DNA from: B3-G11 sp036985855
GTDB lineage: Bacteria > Actinomycetota > Acidimicrobiia > Spongiisociales > UBA5794
Reading direction: 5' to 3'
DNA length: 6,828 bases
Assembly: GCA_036985855.1 (NCBI GenBank)
Contig: BTQL01000089.1
Location: forward strand, 1-6,828
Position 1 is the stretch's first letter, and every line of letters starts with the position of its first letter. Shown piece after piece: positions 1-5,765 of this stretch. The notes under the pieces were generated by a model, which was not told the origin of the DNA, ran no database searches, and saw only the letters and a list, made by a program, of their open reading frames with translations. A program made the translations under genes and the position numbers.

Positions 1-1
1 G

Positions 2-1639
2 GGTCGCCTCCGGTCACTGGCAGACGGGGAGGCTTCGACGACCGGTTACGACGACCGGGCACTCATCCTGTCCGCTTACCGGCGATCCGGGTGGAAACGG
101 ATGCTCGAAGCACTCGACGGAGATTTCGCATTCGTGATCTGGGACGAAGAGAAACGCGTCGCGATCGCGGCACGGGACCGCTTCGGGGTGATGCCGCTGT
201 TCTTTTCAGACACCCCAACCGGGATCCGGTTCGCTTCGGAGCCGAAACAACTCATAGCAGGGGAGCCGCTCGCGAACCTCGATGAGTCCGCGATTGCCGG
301 CCACCTCGCCGGACGGCCCGCGACACATCGCGAGACATATTTCGCTGGCATCAGCCGTGTCATGCCCTCAGAGGTTCTCGTCGTCTCAGAGTCCTCCTTC
401 GAACGCTCACTCTATTGGGATCCCGAGCCGGTATCGAACACAAGTCTCACCGCAGACAACGTTCCGCACATCTTTCGAGAACACCTCGTCGATGCGGTAC
501 GCAGACGTCTCGATTCGTCCACGAACGCAGTGAGTCAGATGAGCGGTGGCCTGGACAGCACATCGATCACCGCCGCGGCATTCGTTCTCACCGGTTCGCA
601 ACTAGCAGTTGAGGAGTTCGCCACGGTGTCCGCCGTCTTCCCTGGTAGCTCGTCAGACGAATCTGATCTGATCAACGAGGTCGTGGCAAGCCAGCCTTTC
701 ACGCATCACAGCTTCACTGTGAGCACCGTCACTCTCGATGACTATGCAGATGTCATGAGGCAGATCGACGGGCCACGGGTCAGCCCGACCCATCCACTCG
801 AGACCGGGACCGCAGAATTCGCGGGAGAGAGAAGGGCAGATCTGGTGCTCACAGGTCTCGGAGGCGACTATGTACTCGACGACTCTCAGCTGCTGGTCGA
901 TCTGCTGAAAGACCGGTCACCGCGCGAGTGGTGGCGGCTTGCACGCAAGACGTCGGCATCTCGCAATGCGCGAATGATGTCGGTGGTTGTGCCGAGCCTG
1001 CTCTCGGCAACACCCGAGCGGGCAAGAGTGATGCTGCGGCGCTTGAGCACCGGCCAAACACAAGAACATGGAGACCTGATGACGACCGGGCTGAGGTCGC
1101 ATGACCCGCTCACGGGACAAGAGCCGAGCGAGAACCGCAGCAGCTACCCTTCCCGAACCCAGGCAACGACCATCACAGGCGTCCGCTCGAGCCTTGTATC
1201 CCAGATCAACGAGTACGTCGAGACCCGTTTCTCACGTGCCGGTCTCGGTGTGAGCCATCCGTATCTCGATCGGGAACTCATCGAGTTCGTCGCCTCGATA
1301 CCGGTGGATGCCAGGCCGGCCGATGGACGTTCCAAGTCGCTTGTCCGACAGGCGTTCGAGGGATCTCTCCCGAAATCTGTGTTGGCCAAACAACGGAAGA
1401 CCATGGCCGATGCGTACATCCTCGCTCAGTTCACGATCCTCGGAGGAACGTTCATGGATCGCTACCCGTCGGTGCCGGCGGTCGCTCAGCGATTCGTCGA
1501 TGCCAAACGCTACGAAGCTGCACTGCAACGATTCGAGTCGACCGAGGCAACGCTTGAGAGTTTCAGCAGCCTCTGGCCCGCCTGGACGCTGTTCATCTGG
1601 CTCGATCGACTGGGTAGTTCCAGCGATGAGCGCGGGTAG
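2..1639 (+). CDS. Lasso peptide cyclase, asparagine synthetase-like (C1), 5' partial
   Basis: The frame is open from base 2, so the gene begins upstream; 545 residues are visible. By alignment with the complete paralog at 3687-5525, roughly 65-70 N-terminal residues are missing. The first part matches the class II glutamine-amidotransferase-like domain (DGDFAFVIW, then RDRFGV and RFASE). The second part is the asparagine synthase ATP-pyrophosphatase domain: the PP-loop SGGLDS is at fragment residues 181-186, a GLGGDYVLDDS motif at about 285-295, and a C-terminal RSKSLVRQAF...LPKSV segment follows. In lasso biosynthesis such proteins use ATP to activate a precursor Asp/Glu carboxylate, which the N-terminal amine of the core attacks to close the macrolactam. 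Precursor A1 starts 46 bases after the stop, which argues for this role over asparagine synthesis. Whether the catalytic Cys2 is present cannot be seen because the start is missing. An internal ATG at 101 is not the real start, since the conserved domain begins before it. Confidence 0.88.
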   Translation, partial: GRLRSLADGEASTTGYDDRALILSAYRRSGWKRMLEALDGDFAFVIWDEEKRVAIAARDRFGVMPLFFSDTPTGIRFASEPKQLIAGEPLANLDESAIAGHLAGRPATHRETYFAGISRVMPSEVLVVSESSFERSLYWDPEPVSNTSLTADNVPHIFREHLVDAVRRRLDSSTNAVSQMSGGLDSTSITAAAFVLTGSQLAVEEFATVSAVFPGSSSDESDLINEVVASQPFTHHSFTVSTVTLDDYADVMRQIDGPRVSPTHPLETGTAEFAGERRADLVLTGLGGDYVLDDSQLLVDLLKDRSPREWWRLARKTSASRNARMMSVVVPSLLSATPERARVMLRRLSTGQTQEHGDLMTTGLRSHDPLTGQEPSENRSSYPSRTQATTITGVRSSLVSQINEYVETRFSRAGLGVSHPYLDRELIEFVASIPVDARPADGRSKSLVRQAFEGSLPKSVLAKQRKTMADAYILAQFTILGGTFMDRYPSVPAVAQRFVDAKRYEAALQRFESTEATLESFSSLWPAWTLFIWLDRLGSSSDERG

Positions 1640-1649
1640 GATGCGGGCA

Positions 1650-1668
1650 CGAATTCCCGAGAATTTCG
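1650..1668. promoter_or_regulatory. Inverted repeat upstream of precursor A1
   Basis: AATTC (1652-1656) and GAATT (1661-1665) flank a CCGA loop. An outer C-G/C-G pairing (1650-1651 with 1667-1668) forms across a single bulged T. The repeat lies in the C1-A1 gap and ends one base before a possible -10 element at 1670. It could be an operator, or an RNA hairpin that changes the A1:C1 transcript ratio. It is short, so chance is possible. Confidence 0.3.
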
Positions 1669-1669
1669 T

Positions 1670-1675
1670 TACAGT
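1670..1675 (+). promoter_or_regulatory. Possible -10 element for precursor A1
   Basis: TACAGT fits TAnnnT and ends 10 bases before the A1 ATG at 1686, so transcription would start only a few bases before the start codon. No good -35 is seen at the expected distance. There is no Shine-Dalgarno sequence before the ATG, which suits a leaderless or near-leaderless message. The A2 gene has the same arrangement. Confidence 0.3.
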
Positions 1676-1685
1676 GCTTTCCAGC

Positions 1686-1874
1686 ATGAGGGCGTACCGA
1701 AAACCGATCTTGGCAGATCTAGGCACAATGACGGCTGTGACGCGCAAGTCAGGGACTAACTTCGATTTCACGACCTTCTCGCCGCAATCGTACGACAACT
1801 CGACGGGTCCGCCCAACGGCTGGCCCCCGTTCCTTTGTTGGCCACCCGGTGTCCCGACGATCTTCTGCCCGTAG
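1686..1874 (+). CDS. Lasso peptide precursor A1 (62 aa), unusually long core
   Basis: This small ORF follows cyclase C1 by 46 bases. Its N-terminus is MRAYRKPILADLGTMTAVT. It contains the lasso leader signature Y4-x2-P7-x-L9-x3-G13-x5-T19, which the RRE protein and leader peptidase recognise in known systems. Since Thr is normally the penultimate leader residue, the leader should end at R20 and the core begin K-S-G-T-N-F-D. This puts Asp27 at core position 7 as the likely ring acceptor (7-residue ring). The remaining tail is long (core about 42 aa) and rich in Pro, Gly and aromatics. It has Cys51 and Cys61 near the C-terminus, which could form a disulfide, and two WPP units (residues 46-48 and 52-54). 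Most lasso cores are far shorter. The ATG at 1686 is chosen because it places Tyr at position 4, as in A2; a larger frame opening at 1308 overlaps C1 and is not credible. Leader assignment is strong; core boundary and ring are inferred. Confidence 0.82.
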   Translation: MRAYRKPILADLGTMTAVTRKSGTNFDFTTFSPQSYDNSTGPPNGWPPFLCWPPGVPTIFCP

Positions 1875-1902
1875 GCATCTCGCCCTTCTGTAGCCTGGTC
1901 GC

Positions 1903-1956
1903 ATGACCCCTCAACCCCACATGCTGTGTCCCACAAACCACCGCGACGAGTACTAA
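1903..1956 (+). CDS. Possible 17-codon leader ORF before the methyltransferase
   Basis: ATG at 1903 begins a 17-residue ORF (MTPQPHMLCPTNHRDEY) that stops at TAA 1954-1956, two bases before an ATG (1959) of the methyltransferase. A TAnnnT hexamer (TAGCCT, 1891-1896) lies 6 bases upstream, so the ORF could be read from a leaderless transcript and couple translation to the next gene. The peptide resembles nothing I recognise. It overlaps the longer GTG-initiated methyltransferase version, so both cannot be the main start. This is a weak call. Confidence 0.2.
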   Translation: MTPQPHMLCPTNHRDEY

Positions 1957-1958
1957 CG

Positions 1959-2753
1959 ATGGACGCACGGTCATCGCGCACGGTGCGATATGCCGTCGCC
2001 TCGACAAAGGTCGTCGCCCGTCTCGTCACCGGTGCCCAGGCCGTACACAGCGGGTTCTGGCTAGGACTCCTGACCCCCGAGCAACTCGACGCCGCGACCA
2101 TCGAGTTCTATAGAACCCACGATCAGTTCCGGGACCCGATGCACAATCTCCGCGGGCTCTCAGGTTGGGAGACACGTGTCATCACAGCCCACACGGAACC
2201 AGGGACGCGTGTGCTCGTTCCTTCCACGGGTGCGGGCAGAGAGATTCTCGCGCTTGGAGACCTGGGCTACCTTGCCACCGGGTATGACCCCACGCCCGAA
2301 CTCGTCGACCTCGGCAGACGCTTGATCACCGAGACCGGTTCCAGCGCAGCGTTGCTGGATTCACACGGCAACGGACTACCCGAGGGTCTCAATCCTCCAT
2401 ACGACTGGGCATTGTTCGGGTGGGGCAGCATCAGCCACGTCCAGGGCCGCGAAAACCGCATCGCGCTGTTCTGCGACATCCACGACGTCGTGTCACCTGG
2501 CGGCGTTTTCATCGTTTCGTTCCTCGCACGGCAACCGCACAGTTCCAGGTTTGGCACTATCTACCGGGTTGCAAAGATCGTGCGTGACCTGCGCCGATCA
2601 CGCGACTCTCTCCAACTCGGCGACACGCTCAATGGTTCGTTCGACCATCATTTCACGTTCAATGAGATCGCCGGCGAGCTCGTCGACGCAGGTTTCGAGG
2701 AACTCGAACGGATCGCCGAGCCATACCCTCACATGGTCCTTCGCCGGGTATGA
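1959..2753 (+). CDS. Class I SAM-dependent methyltransferase, putative peptide-tailoring enzyme
   Basis: The ATG at 1959 gives 264 residues; an in-frame GTG at 1926 gives 275. I prefer the ATG because no ribosome site precedes the GTG and a short ORF stops two bases before the ATG, but the start is uncertain. Numbered from the GTG version, the Rossmann SAM-binding motif I is VLVPSTGAGRE at about 96-106. The acidic residue ending strand 2 is in GYDPTPELV (Asp121). A motif like PYDWALFGWGSISH comes at 158-171, and PGGVFIVSF at 191-199 matches the usual post-motif strand. There is no signal peptide or membrane segment, so it should be cytosolic. It sits 84 bases after precursor A1 (51 from the GTG), so peptide methylation is a reasonable guess: at the C-terminus, the ring or tail carboxylates, or a side chain. 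It does not show an obvious protein-isoaspartate methyltransferase motif set. The fold is confident; the substrate is not. Confidence 0.8.
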   Translation: MDARSSRTVRYAVASTKVVARLVTGAQAVHSGFWLGLLTPEQLDAATIEFYRTHDQFRDPMHNLRGLSGWETRVITAHTEPGTRVLVPSTGAGREILALGDLGYLATGYDPTPELVDLGRRLITETGSSAALLDSHGNGLPEGLNPPYDWALFGWGSISHVQGRENRIALFCDIHDVVSPGGVFIVSFLARQPHSSRFGTIYRVAKIVRDLRRSRDSLQLGDTLNGSFDHHFTFNEIAGELVDAGFEELERIAEPYPHMVLRRV

Positions 2754-2804
2754 ACCTGCACCACCGGTCAAATGCGACCAAACACAAGTACGAGGGCCGT
2801 CGGG

Positions 2805-2810
2805 TAACCT
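2805..2810 (+). promoter_or_regulatory. Possible -10 element for the lipoprotein gene
   Basis: TAACCT (TAnnnT type) lies 30 bases upstream of the lipoprotein ATG, within the 87-base gap after the methyltransferase. No convincing -35 is seen at 16-18 bases. The gap length is compatible with a separate promoter, but read-through from the methyltransferase is equally possible. Confidence 0.22.
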
Positions 2811-2827
2811 GACGCCAGTTCAGCTAT

Positions 2828-2833
2828 AGGGGA
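2828..2833 (+). promoter_or_regulatory. Ribosome binding site of the lipoprotein gene
   Basis: AGGGGA lies 7 bases before the ATG at 2841 and fixes that start. It is one of only two clear Shine-Dalgarno sites in the window. The lasso-module genes lack them. Confidence 0.6.
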
Positions 2834-2840
2834 CATCATC

Positions 2841-3461
2841 ATGTGGAAACCACTGTTCGCCGCCATCGTCCTCGTCGTTGCCGCATGCTCTCCAACCTCA
2901 GCCGACACAACAACCACAACGACAACTGCCAGCGACGGGACGACCACTACATCAGGGGCCGATGCAACAACCACTACGACGCCCGGTGGAACCTCGACCA
3001 CAACACCTGGTGCCACGACCACAACGACAGCCGCCCCCACCACAACGACGAAGACCCCCGCCACGACGACCACGGCAGCAGGTGGCACCACGACGACAAC
3101 CGTTGCAGGGTCGACGACGACCACCACCGTGGCCGGGGACAACACGCCACCCACGATCGAGATCATTTCCCCCGTCCACCTTTCGGCCCACGTTGCGAGC
3201 TGGGATCCAGACCAGAGCGACTTCGGCGCATACGTATCACTCTCAGCGACCGTCGACGACCCAGACGGGGACCCGGTCACCGTCACCTGGAAGTCAAACA
3301 TCGACGGCGCACTCGGCGCAGGAAAGGCGATCCTGGCGTTCCTCTCTACCGCCGGGAGCGACTCCGCCCAACCGATCATCACCGCCACTGCCACCGACTC
3401 CAAAGGCGCCACCACAACAGCAACCGTCCAGATCATCGTCTGGATCCCCAGTGACAGCTAA
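2841..3461 (+). CDS. Thr-rich lipoprotein with C-terminal Ig/cadherin-like domain
   Basis: The 206-aa product starts MWKPLFAAIVLVVAAC, a short lipoprotein signal peptide with lipobox V-A-A-C. Cys16 should be lipidated and anchored to the outer face of the membrane. Residues 23-96 are a low-complexity Thr-rich linker (runs of 4-7 Thr broken by Ala, Gly, Pro, Val), probably extended and possibly O-glycosylated. Residues about 101-206 resemble a single Ig-like, PKD or cadherin-type beta-sandwich: TPPTIEIISP opening, then a VDDPDGDPVTVTW stretch and an ITATATDSKGATTTATVQIIV ending typical of such folds (the last motif spans about 180-200). There are no catalytic residues I can name. It lies between the two lasso modules with a clear ribosome site; a role in surface binding, export or immunity is only conjecture. 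Lipoproteins of this layout are common in Acidimicrobiia, so its position may be incidental. Confidence 0.85.
   Translation: MWKPLFAAIVLVVAACSPTSADTTTTTTTASDGTTTTSGADATTTTTPGGTSTTTPGATTTTTAAPTTTTKTPATTTTAAGGTTTTTVAGSTTTTTVAGDNTPPTIEIISPVHLSAHVASWDPDQSDFGAYVSLSATVDDPDGDPVTVTWKSNIDGALGAGKAILAFLSTAGSDSAQPIITATATDSKGATTTATVQIIVWIPSDS
2907..3128 (+). repeat. Low-complexity ACN-triplet tract encoding a poly-Thr linker
   Basis: This tract codes residues 23-96 of the lipoprotein and is mostly ACN triplets. It includes a tandem eight-residue unit TTTTTVAG (about residues 83-90 and 92-99). Thr codons vary (ACA, ACC, ACG, ACT), so the protein composition rather than the DNA repeat seems to be selected. 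The tract is prone to slippage and to long false reading frames on the other strand. Confidence 0.75.
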
Positions 3462-3486
3462 ACCAACACCTGCAAGGCACCCCTGT

Positions 3487-3569
3487 TCAGCAGCAGGTTC
3501 GAGCTGTTGATCCCCCTAGAAACCGCAAGACGTTTTCTCGTCCCCCTTGAAAGGGGACCGACCTTTCGG
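3487..3569 (+). other. Run of predicted hairpins in the lipoprotein-C2 gap
   Basis: The 225-base gap 3462-3686 contains consecutive possible stem-loops. 3487-3510 has an 8-bp stem with one G-U pair and an 8-base loop. 3518-3538 has the AGAAACCG arm pairing with CGTTTTCT except for one mismatch. 3540-3558 pairs GTCCCC with GGGGAC. 3558-3569 has a 4-bp CCGA/TCGG stem sharing one base with the previous hairpin. None is followed by a T-run, so an ordinary intrinsic terminator is not clear. The first, 26 bases after the lipoprotein stop, could still end its transcript. I do not recognise a known riboswitch family. Confidence 0.35.
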
Positions 3570-3587
3570 GCTCGCGGCGCACAGAAA

Positions 3588-3597
3588 AGGTGCACCT
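3588..3597. promoter_or_regulatory. Perfect 10-bp palindrome upstream of C2
   Basis: AGGTGCACCT is a perfect palindrome 89 bases before the C2 start, just after the hairpin cluster. It is a candidate operator for a dimeric regulator. It occurs once in this gap, so support is limited. Confidence 0.3.
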
Positions 3598-3686
3598 CAA
3601 CACTCGGAAACGTTCGGATTTCTCAAACAACGACCGATCAACACTATCGAAACCGTGGATGATCCCGTGACGAGCAACTACGCCTG

Positions 3687-5525
3687 ATGGGCGGTTTCGC
3701 CGTCATCATCGATTGGGACAAGCCAGTCGAGGCAAACTCGATCGATCCGATGCTCGAGCTGATCCCTCACCGGGCGACCGGCGGTGCCCGTGTCCACAGG
3801 AGCGAGCACGCGGTGCTCGCCGAAACACGAACAACGGGCGAAACCGCGGGCGACGGCTGGGAAATCGCACGACTGGGACCGCTCACCCTCGTCGGCGCCA
3901 TCCGTCTCATCCGTCGCAACGACCTGCGAAACATCGCGGGACGTCGATCCGCAACTGCCCACCTCAGCGACCGCGAACTCATCCTCACCGCCTACGAACG
4001 GAAGGGCCTCGCATTCCTCGACGCAATCGACGGCGACTATGCCTTTGTCATCTGGAACGACACAGACCGCACGGCCGTTGCAGTCCGGGACCGCTTCGCC
4101 GTCAAACCGATCTTCTTCGAGTCCACACGCACCGGTGTGCGGTTCGCAAGCGAGATCAACCAGCTTGCCACCACCTCGCGAACACCACCCGAGCCGAATC
4201 CCGGCATGGTGGCTGAGTACCTGCTCGGTACGTTCAGAGAAACCCGCCACACGTTCTTCGCGGGCATCGATCGTATCCGTCCCTCGGACGCGATGATGTT
4301 CAGCGCGGCGGAGACCGTGCGCCACCGCTACTGGAGTCCGGCACCAGACCTGGACCGGTCCCTGTCGAGTCAGGACATCCCACACCGATTCCGGGAGCAC
4401 CTTGCCGAGTCGGTCAAGCAACGACTCGCTGACGTTCCCAGAGCAGCCGCCCAGATGAGTGGTGGCCTCGACTCGACCAGCATCGTGGCCTCGGCACAGA
4501 TCGCGGGCATCGCTCCTGAGAGGCTCGACACGATATCGATGGTGTTCCCCGGGTACGAGGCAGACGAGTCACGATGGATCGAGGAACTCGCTGCCATCCA
4601 GCCGTACACGAATCACACCTTCGCTCCCCCCTTTGGCACCATCGACGAATTCGTTTCGGACATGGAGGCTGTAGGCAGCCCGCGCATCGACCCGATCCAC
4701 CAGGGTTCTCACAGCTCGGCGACCATAGCGAACCAGCTCGATGCGAGCATTCTCCTTACCGGCTTCGGTGGGGACTACGTGCTTGACGAGTCACACGTGC
4801 CCGTCGACGTGCTGCGCTCCGGGCATCTCGCGCGATGGCTCACTCAGACCCGGCAACGAGCCGGGTGGATCGGTGAGCGACCCGTCCATGTCGCCGCCCG
4901 CAACCTGCGGACTGCAACGCCGTCAGCGCCCAAGAACGCGTATCGGCGGGTTCGCCCGATACGGAACGATCGGATAGGCCTGCTGGCCCAGCCACTACAG
5001 GTTGTGGCCGCAGCAGCGAGTCCGGTCACGGAACCGATGAACACCGGTCTGGCGACCCGTACCGCAACAATCCTCGCCGGCGAGGCCAGGCAGCCGATGC
5101 TCACACTGACCCTCGAACTCGTTGAGGCAGCCTTCGCACGCCACGGCATTGGCCTGAGCGAGCCGTTCCTGGATCGACAGCTATACGACTTCGTTCTGTC
5201 GATCCCTCCGCTTGCCTATCCCTACGACGGATCCTCTAAACCGATCGCCCGCAAGGCATTCGCCGATGTCCTGCCACCGTCGGTGACCGGTCGTCGCACG
5301 GGGACCGTGTTCACGGACTACACCGTCGCCATCTACAAGGCAAGAGCGGCAGAGTTTATATCGCGATTCCCGGAGGTACCTGAATTCGCTGCGGCATTCG
5401 TCTCGCGGGCCTGGTACCGCGAGGCATGCACCACCGTTCTCAATGATCTGCCATCACCTGGCGATCTGAACTCGTTATGGACGGCGTGGACACTCATGCT
5501 CTGGCTCGAACACATCCACGGATAG
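3687..5525 (+). CDS. Lasso peptide cyclase, asparagine synthetase-like (C2)
   Basis: This complete 612-aa protein is a paralog of C1; over the DGD(F/Y)AFVIW to QL segment, 29 of 48 residues are identical. Residues 1 to about 200 form the class II amidotransferase-like domain. It starts M-G-G-F, so the catalytic Cys2 of true glutamine-dependent asparagine synthetase is absent, as expected for lasso cyclases. Residues about 230-608 are the asparagine synthase domain with PP-loop SGGLDS at 258-263, a GFGGDYVLDES motif at 359-369 (where AsnB has GEGADE), and a SSKPIARKAF...LPPSV segment near the C-terminus. It should use ATP to form the macrolactam in its partner precursor A2, which starts 42 bases downstream. 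The ATG is the only common in-frame start after the stop at 3660-3662. There is no clear Shine-Dalgarno, but a tiny ORF from GTG 3655 ends in TGATG across the start, suggesting coupling. A housekeeping AsnB is unlikely given the missing Cys and the adjacent precursor. Confidence 0.9.
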   Translation: MGGFAVIIDWDKPVEANSIDPMLELIPHRATGGARVHRSEHAVLAETRTTGETAGDGWEIARLGPLTLVGAIRLIRRNDLRNIAGRRSATAHLSDRELILTAYERKGLAFLDAIDGDYAFVIWNDTDRTAVAVRDRFAVKPIFFESTRTGVRFASEINQLATTSRTPPEPNPGMVAEYLLGTFRETRHTFFAGIDRIRPSDAMMFSAAETVRHRYWSPAPDLDRSLSSQDIPHRFREHLAESVKQRLADVPRAAAQMSGGLDSTSIVASAQIAGIAPERLDTISMVFPGYEADESRWIEELAAIQPYTNHTFAPPFGTIDEFVSDMEAVGSPRIDPIHQGSHSSATIANQLDASILLTGFGGDYVLDESHVPVDVLRSGHLARWLTQTRQRAGWIGERPVHVAARNLRTATPSAPKNAYRRVRPIRNDRIGLLAQPLQVVAAAASPVTEPMNTGLATRTATILAGEARQPMLTLTLELVEAAFARHGIGLSEPFLDRQLYDFVLSIPPLAYPYDGSSKPIARKAFADVLPPSVTGRRTGTVFTDYTVAIYKARAAEFISRFPEVPEFAAAFVSRAWYREACTTVLNDLPSPGDLNSLWTAWTLMLWLEHIHG

Positions 5526-5544
5526 GTCGCATCTGCGGAGCACG

Positions 5545-5564
5545 GGCGATACCGTATACTCGCC
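5545..5564 (+). promoter_or_regulatory. A2 promoter -10 element inside an inverted repeat
   Basis: TATACT (5555-5560) is a near-consensus -10 whose expected start site falls at the A2 GTG (5568) or a base or so before it, so the A2 message would be leaderless. It is flanked by GGCGA (5545-5549) and TCGCC (5560-5564), a 5-bp inverted repeat that would place a repressor across the -10. The -35 region (around 5532-5537) is poor, which suggests weak or activator-dependent transcription. Confidence 0.42.
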
Positions 5565-5567
5565 GAC

Positions 5568-5681
5568 GTGAAGCGCTACACCCCACCAGTGTTACGCCCT
5601 CTGGGCCGCATGGACGTCGTCACCCGCAAGTCGGGACTGATCGAACCCGACAACGCCGTCCACCCTTCCCGTAAGAACTGA
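5568..5681 (+). CDS. Lasso peptide precursor A2 (37 aa)
   Basis: The GTG start gives a 37-residue peptide beginning (M)KRYTPPVLRPLGRMDVVT. It has the same lasso leader signature as A1 in identical positions (Y4, P7, L9, G13, T19), plus shared L12, M15 and V18. With Thr as penultimate leader residue, the core is KSGLIEPDNAVHPSRKN (17 aa). Asp28 is then core residue 8, the likely acceptor for an 8-residue macrolactam; Glu26 at position 6 is less likely. The tail after the ring is short and ends basic. The gene follows cyclase C2 by 42 bases, mirroring C1-A1. No upstream in-frame start exists close by, and the internal ATG at codon 15 would lose the leader motif. No Shine-Dalgarno is present; a -10 element 7 bases upstream points to leaderless translation. 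Genes this short are easily missed by annotation. Cleavage site and ring are inferred. Confidence 0.82.
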   Translation: MKRYTPPVLRPLGRMDVVTRKSGLIEPDNAVHPSRKN

Positions 5682-5765
5682 CCGGTCGCTGCTCCCCCAG
5701 CACCATACGACCTGAATCACCTTGCAATGATGTGCCAGGTCACACATGGACCACATTTTCCCAAG

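Noticed and set aside
1308..1874. 188-codon + strand frame that contains A1 as its C-terminal part
   Set aside because: The first two thirds overlap C1 out of frame and look random; only the part from the ATG at 1686 has the lasso leader.
1232..2101. 289-codon open frame on the minus strand across C1, A1 and the methyltransferase
   Set aside because: It lies opposite three better-supported + strand genes, shows no domain or composition of a real protein, and is explained by high GC content.
2907..3128. Thr-codon tract as a CRISPR or tandem DNA repeat array
   Set aside because: There are no regular repeat-spacer units; the codons vary while the amino acid is constant, as expected of a protein linker.
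2768..3436. 222-codon minus-strand frame encoding a Val-rich protein
   Set aside because: It is the complement of the ACN (Thr) tract, which reads as GTN-type Val codons; the + strand has a lipobox, a ribosome site and a plausible domain.
3540..3558. GTCCCC/GGGGAC hairpin as an intrinsic terminator
   Set aside because: No T-run follows and it is 79 bases past the lipoprotein stop, so it is kept only as part of the structured region.
3678..4421. 247-codon minus-strand frame opposite C2
   Set aside because: It overlaps the conserved N-terminal domain of C2 and has no recognisable motif.
5680..5687. GACCGGTC palindrome at the A2 stop as an operator or terminator
   Set aside because: It is too short, lacks a loop or T-run, and overlaps the stop codon; probably chance.
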